From Ectobius pallidus (lineage: Eukaryota > Arthropoda > Insecta > Blattodea > Ectobiidae): a stretch of 64,000 nucleotides of DNA. Positions 1 to 10,400 of this stretch are shown here, in pieces. A program made the translations under genes and the position numbers. Within the stretch, counting starts at the first letter, position 1; the number at the start of each line of letters is the position of its first letter. Location: assembly GCA_964059195.1 (NCBI GenBank), contig CAXKWD010000006.1, forward strand, positions 178,372,825 to 178,436,824. Reading direction: 5' to 3'. Below the pieces are notes generated by a model. It was not told the DNA's origin. It searched no databases and was given only the letters and a program-made list of their open reading frames with translations.

Positions 1-387
1 GCACAGAAGCGAATTGTCAGATGTATGGCGGGTATTGACAATCGTACCTCATGTTGAGACTATTTTATACATTTTAGGATACTAACAGTCTATGGGTTGT
101 ACGTCTTCAAACTATTAGAATTTGTGCACATTCATAGAAATGAATTTAGTTGCAATAGCGATTTTCATTCTTACAGTACTCGAAATAGAAATAAGTTTAG
201 CATTCCCCATCATAATTTAAATAGTTTGAACAAATCCATCATGGTGTATGGTTTGAAGATTTACAATGATCTGCCTGTTAGCTTTAGAGTAATTAATGAC
301 CTGAAAGTTTTTAAAAGACGTATCAAAAAGATTTTAATTCATTTGTGTCCATACAGTATTAACGAAGCAAATGTGGGCAATGTATAA
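1..387 (+). pseudogene. Non-LTR retrotransposon fragment, 3' end of RT ORF
   Basis: Frame 1 reads AQKRIVRCMAGIDNRTSC, then an in-frame stop at 55-57, then continues to a stop at 385-387. The QKR-I-R-x-x-AG block followed by an HSYSTRNRNKF-type segment and YNDLPVSFR is the usual C-terminal tail of insect Jockey/CR1-group non-LTR retrotransposon polymerases, downstream of the catalytic domain. Only the tail is in the window; the rest may lie upstream or be 5'-truncated. The internal stop marks it as dead. A TTA-rich microsatellite follows at about 449-470. It sits in an intron of the P450 gene. Confidence 0.75.
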
Positions 388-576
388 TTAATATTTAATC
401 TTAGATATAGTGACAAGTCTTATGGCTTTTATACTCAAACTGACGATTATTATTATTATTATTATTATTTTTCTTTTTCTTAGCCACAATTTAAGTCCTT
501 TCACACAATTTAAGCCTCTCGACTATTATTATTATAGTGAGAGTCTTGTTAATACAAAGTATTAATATTTGTGTAG

Positions 577-1441
577 GTGGTGCTGAGCAGCAAGAGGAAC
601 ACGGAGAAGATTTACTTCTACAGTCTCCTGCACAACTTCCTGGGCCAGGGCCTCATCACTAGCAGCGGTCAGTCAAACCCTCTTTTAGCTTTCTAAACAT
701 ATTAATTAATTTTATTTTTATTTGCAACATACCACATAACTATACAAACATTCTTTGCTTAATTTTCCACAATTTATAGGAAACATTTACCTGTGTCGTT
801 TGCAACTCCACCACATAATCAACTTTCGGCATCTTGTTGAAGCTACAGGGATTTTGGTTCACTCCTGATTTCCTTTACCAAAATGCAATGCTATATTTTC
901 TCTTACAATTGTACTAATAACATTCAGCAAGGTGCAAAGTGCAGGCAGATTTTTATTAAGTAATTCTTAGTTTATAGTAGCTATTTATGTATCAAGTATG
1001 CAAAATAACACTTTAGTAGACGAATCTAGTATAGCGGCTGAGGCGTAACCCGAGACTGAAATACTGGATGAGTCCGATAAAGTTTTTGCATACAATATTT
1101 TTTAGTAAAAGCTCTCTAAATTATATAAAATGAAACAAAAATACCGTATAATTAATTATAATGAAAGGTATAGTCAGCCATTTCATATTCTCACAGCCAC
1201 CTGAATCGAGGAACAACAATGAACCGTATGTACCAATACGACATGCAGTTTAGATGCATTATATATGAGTCACTATTTGTCAACAATAATGCATACAAAC
1301 CAATATCTATGAAAAGCTTGTGAAAATATGAATGATAATCCCGAGGAAATTTCAATCCAAGCCAGAAACGTTGAATTGGAGCTCCTGCCACCAGCAGACT
1401 ATGAGAAGGAACATATTATAGCTATTAAATGCTGCTGCTGC

Positions 1442-1499
<58 letters not shown>

Positions 1500-4400
1500 G
1501 AATTTATTTGCTGTCAATTGTCTTGATACAAGTTTCTGACATTGTCAAGCTTACAGACTAAGAGCTAATTTCTACAACCTAGATCTAAGGATAAAAGTGT
1601 GTGATTGATCAAAATATAATTATGTATATGTGCTAATCAGTTATTACAATTCGTCTAAAGAATATAAACATTTTTCTATTAAGTATTTCTTCAGAAGTGT
1701 TTTGAAATTTTTCTTGTCAGCATTCTTAATTTCTACAGGTAGCTTGTTGTATAGTATAGTTCCAATTACACTTACGTCCTTAAATATAATTTGCTTTTTA
1801 CATGTATATCTATGATAATCTAAGCTACTTCTTGTGCTATAACTATGAATTTCACTATTTTTTGTTAGATTTCTGTTTTGTATATACAGTACTGCTCTAT
1901 CTACTCTTATACAATTCAACGGCCCTAAATAGCGTGCTTGCTCGCTCGCCCACTTCGTGAGACATCGGGTATACTCGGCGATGTTCGTCTCTCGCAGTGT
2001 AAACTTTCATGACGACTACAAAATTAGGAAGGAAAACCGTTTCTTTATTATATAAGGCCTAAGTGAAATGAACACAATGAACAAATATTCTAATTTTATT
2101 TTTACTTACAATTTTCATAGCTCTGAACCACAAACATTTTTAATAATCTACCAGTGTAATTTTCTTAAAAATCCTGGAGTCAATGAATAATGGCGGGCGA
2201 AGCCGGGGGCAACAGCTGTAAAATATTGATGGTTTTATCTCTTGAAATATCGCTGATAATAATAATCCAAACAAACCACTCCTTCCCTTGAAACATTATA
2301 TAATTTCTGAAAATTACACTGAATTGATAAAATAAAATTCACATCATATTCATGTCAATAAACAGCTGAGAAACAATACGTATTATGTGTTCACAGGTTC
2401 TTTGGAACTGCATAATCGATTCTGATATAGTTTTCCCAGGGGGCGCTTTCATGTCGTGGAATGTACTCTAAAGCAGGAATTTTAGCTGTTTCATTAATTA
2501 TTAATGGCTTAGTTTATGAATGATTCACGTGCAAGTGTTAATAAATATAATGCTTTAATAATTATTATACTCTTAATTTTTAGTTTTTAAAAGAATTATC
2601 GTGGCGAAGCCACGGGCACCTCCTAGCAAACATACAATGAGTACACTGTTAGCATGTTTTGTTTTTTGAACGCAGTTCTACAAGATTCCTTACATTTTAA
2701 ATCACTAATAATTCGAACACATTTCTTCTGTAATACCATTAGCTTATTCATATGCACCTTTGCAGCACATCCCCAAACCTCAATCCCATAAAGGAGATGT
2801 GGGTAGATCACCCCATAGTAGATTGTTTTCAATTCTTCCTTTGCTAATAAATTTTTAAAAAATCTCAAAATGTCATCCATAATAAGCGATGCTTCTCTTT
2901 TAAACAAACAGTTGTTGGCTTATATTTGTTGTTATATGATGAAGTACGCTACCGTGTTTTGCGAAAAACCCTGGTAAAGTTTCTGATTATCATAAATAAA
3001 CATGTTGGCTTAAATTTGTTGTTTTATGACCGAATATATGCTTAAATCCATGTTAAAGTTGGTGTGACTGGTCAATGCCATCTGCATTTTGTTTATAGAT
3101 TGCCATGACGACTTTAAACTACTAGGCCGATAAAACTGCATTTTTAATGCAGTTTGAATTCAGTTTTATACAATTTTAGTGGCCGTGGTTGCTGTTTTAG
3201 AGAGCGTGTACTAAAAAGTATTTTATGTTGTTTTAATTAAGCCATTTTTAGGTTTTATAAGATTGGACTATGTGTTGCAGGACACAAGTGGAGTTTTCAC
3301 AGGAAACTCATTCAGCCTAGTTTCCATCTGTCGGTCCTCGAGAGCTTCATCGCCACCTTCCATGACAGTGCAATGCTCATGGTCCAACGACTTGGCAAGA
3401 GGTCTGACCTGGCAGCTGTCAACATCACGTCACCTGTCAACGAATGTGTGTTTGACATTCTCCATGGTGAGTGAAATGCTGTCGACCGACATCGCTTGCC
3501 AGCAAGTACAGGGTGTTTGAAACAAGCTCCTTTATCTCTTCTTTCAGAAGCTGTATTGGGAATTCCACTCAATTCCGATCCGGCCAGCAAATCCGAATCA
3601 CCTTTCAGACAGTGAGTATGCAGTCCCACAATCACGTTACGATTGTTAAAACAAAGTTTCTCTCATTTTTCCGGACCAGCTACATGAACCACACCTTGGC
3701 TGCAGGTACATGTGGTTATATTTAATATATTTACACTTATTTTGTATTTCAATGTGAATAATTATCTTAAACAAAAACGTTAATATTAACTTCCCAAAAA
3801 ACATTCTTCATCTGCGGCAATATATTCACACAACACCGAGAAATGTCTATTATTTTCTATGTTACCAGTTGTAAAACAAGAGATCCAGACAGTGCCTGGT
3901 CTTCGTTTTAGAAATCTCTTCCCTCGGCTTGAAACTTGACCCAGAGTGATGACACAAAAAACCAATAGAAAAAAATTAGCAAGTTTCCATTGTGAGTGTG
4001 TTCCTCAGAGCACCTCATAGTCAGGTGACCTGGGGGGCCACTTCTTACCGAGTGGGGCTTCTCATTCAAACGACGTGAATATGTCTGTCAACTGTCATAT
4101 GCCATCTTGAGTGAAATTAAACCACTTTTATTGGTAGTTTTGTCTGACAGGGCATTTATTAAAGACTTCTATAAGCCATTTTTAAGAACAAATCCAGGTT
4201 TGGTTGCATTATTCTTATAATACCCATAGAATCAAGTTTCAGCCCCTCGAAATCTAAAAATTCTTAGAAATCTGTTTCAATTAAACAGTTCATGTCTATT
4301 GTAAGACGGAGTTACCTTTACATACAGAGAGGGAGCTAGTGACTGTCGTAACGCAGTATTAAGTGATAATGTGCAAGGTAATTGACAGATAAAGGTAATT

Positions 4401-7400
4401 TTTAAGTAATTATTTTTTCTTTTAAGAGGCCAGAATGTTTTAGTACTAGCAGGTGCCCATGGCTTCGCCCACGATAATTAATTGAAAAATTAAAAATTAA
4501 GAGTATAATAATTATTAAAGCATTATATTTAATAACACTTGCATGCAAATCATTCATAAACTAAAGCATTAATAATTAATGAAACAGCTAAAATTCTGGC
4601 TTCAGAGTACATTCCACGATGAGAAAGCGCCACCTGGGAAAACGATCTCAGATTCGATTATGCAGTTCCAAAGCTAACTGTGAACACATAATACGTATCG
4701 TTTCTCAACTGTTTGGTGACAGATGAATATGATGTGAATTTTATTTGATAAATTCAGTGTAATTTTCATAAATTATATAATTTTTCAAGGGAAGGAGTTG
4801 TTTGTTTGGATTTTTATTTCTGCGATACCTCCAGGGTTAAACTATCAATAGCTGGTGCCCGCGGCTTCGCCCGCCATTATTAATTGACTCCAGGATTTTT
4901 AAGAAATTTACACGGGCAGTTTCTTAAAAATGTTTGTGGTTCAGAGCTATGAAAATTGTAAGTAAAAATAAAATTAGAATATTTGTTCATTGTGTTCATT
5001 TCACTTAGGCCTTATATAATAAAGAAACGGTTTTCCTAATTTTGTACTTTTCGGGAAAGTTTAGACTGCGAGAGACGAACATCGCCGAGTATACCTGATG
5101 TCTCATGAAGTGAGGGAGCGAGTGAGCACGCTATTTAGGGCCGTTGAATTGTATAAGAGTAGATAATAATTATACTAAACTAAGAGGCTAAATTTTATTT
5201 GGGCAGAGGAAGTTATGTGAGTTTGACATCTGGTAAAAGTGGAGTCTTTCTTATCCTCTTCACATCATTATTGTAAACTACATCGGAATTTACGAAAGTA
5301 CAAATAAAAATATAAATTTGCTAAGTTCACATGGGGGTCGTTGCTGTAGTTTGATTATTTCCAAGTTCCTGTGTCTCTGTTTCAGGGGGAAAGTTGTGGC
5401 GCCGTATCGCATTGTACATCCGTGGCTTCTCTTTGACTGGATTTATAAGCACACAAACATTTCCAAAGATGAACAGCATCAGAAGGAAAACCTGTACCAG
5501 TTCACCACCAAGGTAAACATGAGAAAGTTGACTGTTGTAACTGCAGGCTAATCCAGTATTTGAACCTATTAAATATTTGATCAAAAGCCAGAGCAATGTT
5601 GTCGGTGCGAGAAAATTAGATGGATCAAGCCTTGCAGCAGATATTAGACATATTTCCCAGTTCTCTAGTGAGACAATGGATTACATGCAGATAGCTGTTA
5701 CTCTCAAACTTGGGAAGAATAGCACTTGCTTTTGCTTGAGCTTGCTTTTTTTCAATAATGCTGAATCTCCCATGATCCAGTGAGGCTTGATAATTAGTAT
5801 TCTTATAGATGTTCTGTGTGTGTTGCAGATAGTGCAAGACAGGCTCAAGACGCAAGACAGCAAAGGTAAGGGTATAAGGGATCACAGCACCCACATTACT
5901 TGCTTCTTACATTAATTTTCTCTTTCATTAATGTTGTAAACAAATGAATCAGACAAAGCTATCGCCAATCGCCAGTGGCAGTTAATGTGAGACAGTATTA
6001 ATGAAAATGTATATGGGCTAAAACCACACTGTTTTCATTATATGATTAGATCTTCATCATGTAAGAGGCTAATCTCGCATTACCCTACAGTAGTGCCAAT
6101 GTCCTAAACTGAAAACAGTGAGATAAAACTTAAAACCACTTATGCACTGAAACTCAGTTGGTAGAGCATCGCTGTAGAAAGCCAAAGGGCATTGGTTCAA
6201 TTCCTTCTGTCAGAGGAATGTGAAGTTCTGTCTTTCCCCAAGTTGCACTTTAAGCAAATTGAATCCACAAAATTTGTTTGATTGTGTGAAATGTGTGCCG
6301 AGAAGTTATTGATACTTGTGATCGATTACAGCAAAGACTGAAGAAGATACAGTATTCAGTGATCACTCCTTTTCTGCTATCTCTGTGGCAAGTTTGAGAT
6401 GAGTATGTAAGATTGCGGCAAAGAGTGTAGTTTCTACAGTTTTTGTGTTTTTCCCGCATGAGTTGGCACTTTTTTGCTTATAAATTACAGCATTTAGGTT
6501 ATATAAATGCCCGCTTCTTGAGGATTTTTCATTCATTTCTCATGTTTTTAGCAATAAACTGAGTTTATATGTAAATTCTATAGGTTTTAAAGAACATTGA
6601 AATCTCAAACATGGCCGTTTCTTGTTATAAACAAGAATACACTGTGCAGAGTGCTAAAGCATTCCCGTAATAAAATACCCACAAAATATTAACTTATTTA
6701 ACACCAAAATGAGCCATTAAAAATAGTGATGAGTCATCCTGGATGCATTGATTTATTTCAGAAAGCAGTTCGCATAGGAAAGCGTTCATTGACTACATGC
6801 TGGAAGCTTCAGACTCACACGACACGTTCAAAGAAGAGGACGTCGTCCATGAACTCTGCACTTTCATGCTAGCGGTAATTATTTATTTATTTATTTATTT
6901 ATTTAACCTGGCGGAGTTAAGGCCATAAGGCCTTCTCTACCACTCAGCCAGGGCAAAAACATGAAATACATAATGATAATAATAATAATAATGATTAATA
7001 ATAAAACATAGAACTGATATACATGAATACAAGAAACGAACATTAAATACAAAGAAAAAAAATAGAACATAAGTAATACAAATGACTAAAAATAAAGAAA
7101 AAAAAATGATGAAAGTCTAAACAAATACATTCTTAGTTATTACAAAATATAATGAAAATTAAAATATATTACTAATTAGCATCAATTCCTAAATGTTATT
7201 GTATACTAAATTTATTAAATGGCGCTTGAACTGTGAAGTCGTTTGGCAGCTCCTGAGATGGCTAGGCAGTGAATTCCAGTGACGAATAGCTGTTGTTGTA
7301 AACGAATTCGAATAATGTGTAGTTCTGTAAAGAGGCATGGATAGTAAGGGGTCAAGCTGAGAGCGCGTGCCCAAGTTATGGTAGGAAGAAAGGTAATGAA

Positions 7401-10400
7401 AGCGACTGGAAAGATAGCTAGGTGTTGAGGTATGAAGGATTCTATAGAGCAGTATGAGACAGTGAAAATATCTTCGCTCACGCAGGCGTACCCATCGAAG
7501 TGATTCCAGTGACGGTGTTATGTGGTCATATTTACGAATGTTACATATATATCTGACGCACGCATTATGAACACGTTGCAGTCTTTGAGTCAAATTGCTG
7601 TTTAAGTCAGTAAGTAGGACGTCACAATAATCAAAATGAGGCAAAATGAGTGTCTGAACAAGTGTTTTTCTTAATTGAAACGGGAGGCAGTCTTTTATAC
7701 TATACAGAGTATGCAGCGTTGCAAATGTTGTTTTGCAGATATTAGCGACTTGCATATCCCACGTTAAATTATGGTCAATGTATATGCCAAGGTATTTAAC
7801 GGTATTACTATAAGGAATTATAGAATCATTTAATTTCACTTGGTTTAGAAAATTGACATCTATTTTAGACAATTGCCGCTTGAGCCCTATTATGATAGCT
7901 TGTGACTTCCTAGGATTTAGCTTTAAGTCGTGTCTTTCTGCCCATTTAGAAATAGAGTCTAAGTCACAGTTGATTTCTTCGATAGCGTCATTTACATGGT
8001 CGAGTCGTGAGTGTGTATAGAGTACAATGTCGTCAGCATAAATCATGTATTTACTGTGAGACAAATTATTGGATATGTCGTTTATATATATTGCAAAAAG
8101 TAGAGGTCCCAGTACAGATCCCTGGGGAACTCCCGCCTTAACAGCCCGCCAAGAAGAGCTCATATTGTTTAAAACAACACATTGTTGGCGGCCGTTAAGG
8201 TAAGAGCAGAACCAGTTCACGACATTATTTGAAAGATGTAGACGTCTAAGTTTGCTTATAAGCAGATCTATGTTCACAGAGTCAAACGCTTTGGAAAAGT
8301 CTAGTAAAGTCATCACTGAAACTTTGCTCTCGTCCATTGCAGTGCGAATGTCCTCAATGACATTTATGACTGCAGTTGTAGTACTATGTCCTGTGCGGAA
8401 GCCAGATTGTAAAGAGTCAAGAAGATTATTTTCATTCAGGTAGTTAGTCAGTTGTTTGTGTATAATGCTTTCCAGTGCTTTCGAGAGGGCAGGAAGAATG
8501 TTAATGGGACGATAATCATTGGGATTTTCAGGGATTTTAACCTTAGGAAGGGGATGTACGTAGGCCTTCTTCCATGTACTAGGAAACTTGGCTGTCATGA
8601 TCGAAGCATTAAAAATGTGTGCTATTGTTGGTACTATTAAATGTGCTATTTTATTTATAAGAGTGATACTGATTTTGTCGACACCTGTCGCTTTAGACTT
8701 TATACGTTTCAATGCTGATATTACGTCATCAACCATTATGTAAGAAAAGAAAAAATTGTCTCCTATAAAGTTTGTGTCCGTCTGCATGTCAGTCGTGTCA
8801 TTTCGAAAATGTGTAGTAATATTCTGAGACGTAGGCATGACATTCGTGAAATATTCGTTCAAACGGTCAAGAGGTATAGAAATATGTTCTATTTGCTCTT
8901 TTGTATGTCCTATTCCCATTGATCTCATACCCTGCCACAGGTCAGTCGGTGACGTGTTACGATCAACAAGTTTGTTGATATATCCAACTTTAGCATTTCT
9001 GATCATCTGTGTGGTTTTATTTCTAAGACGTTTGTAATGTTGACAATTTTCGTCATTTTTATTCTGCCTGAATTTCCTATATGCCTGATCTCTTAAAGCC
9101 ATCATCTCTCGAATGTCGGGTGTCATCCACGGAGCAGGCGGTCTTCTTGTGTGTTTAGTCTTAATAGGTGCATGTTCGTTATACAATTTAATTACTAAGT
9201 CATTAAATATATCTACTTTTTCGTCAACAGAATGTGCATGCCAAACTCTGTGCCAAGGTAGTTCTTTTGCGTCTTCTAAGAATGCAGTCTCGTCTATATG
9301 ATTCAGGTCTCTGTAAGTAATTACCCTTGATTTTCTTTTAGGGCACTGTAAAGAATAAATTACGTAAATAATGTCGTGTGCAGAGATGCCCGGAGCAGGG
9401 ATCTGTCCGTGAGTCATTACTTTGTCAATATTGTTTGTTACAATTAAGTCTAGAAAAGTTTCTGAAGTACATGTGTGGTGGGTAGGATTTAGAGGGAGGA
9501 TATTTAGATCGAAAGACTGGAACAATTCACACATTTCTTTCGTGTCTTTGTGTCTTTACACTGTATTATGCAAGAAAAACTTAAAAATAATATGCTATAT
9601 TAATTATGCGCACAAAAATGGAATGAGCATGCAAATCCTTTCTTTATTTATAACCAAGGCTCTATCAGAAGATAAAATATGCTACGGAACCAATGAAGTG
9701 TGCTCTGTCATTTAAGTAATTATAATAGTTTACTTTCTCTTGTTACCTGAATCTATTATATGTATATACCCATATATAAAAGAGGCTTTGCCCTGACTGA
9801 CTGACTGACAGAGAATCAACGTAGAGCCTAAACTATAATAGGTAGGGACTTGGAATTTTGATACTATCTTCATTTGGAATTTTGATACTATCTTCATTTC
9901 ATAATGTAAGTGCTCACTAAGAAAGTATTTTGCAAAATTTTGATTTTAAATGCCAAAAATAAAATATTTTCGAGGATACTTAATCCTTTTTTACACAGAA
10001 TTATCAAATCCAAATCACAGTTCACATGACAACAAATTGTTGCCAGTGGTCTCAGATGGGTTTGGAAATAAATGAAATGGGACTGTAACAAATTAGACAA
10101 GCTATCAATATAATTCATGTTGTAAATAAACATTAAAGAATGAAATCCACGAAAATAAAGCAGTCACATAACTTTCTCTACCCTCGACATGGAAAATATC
10201 ATTTTCTCACTTCACATTTTGATGTAGAATAAGCGGTCGTATTGCGGGGACAGGTTAAGTGTTTGCCAATGAGTGTGCCATATCAGAAGTCGGTAAAAAA
10301 TTCTATCCACTAATACGTTATTCATAGCTGTAGGCTTTGTAGTTTTGATTGAGAAAATAATATGGATGTTTATCATAAGCCCTAAGCATGTTGCATTATA

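Noticed and set aside
3312..3635. 107-codon minus-strand ORF over P450 exons
   Set aside because: Shadow of the P450 coding exons on the other strand; no similarity of its own.
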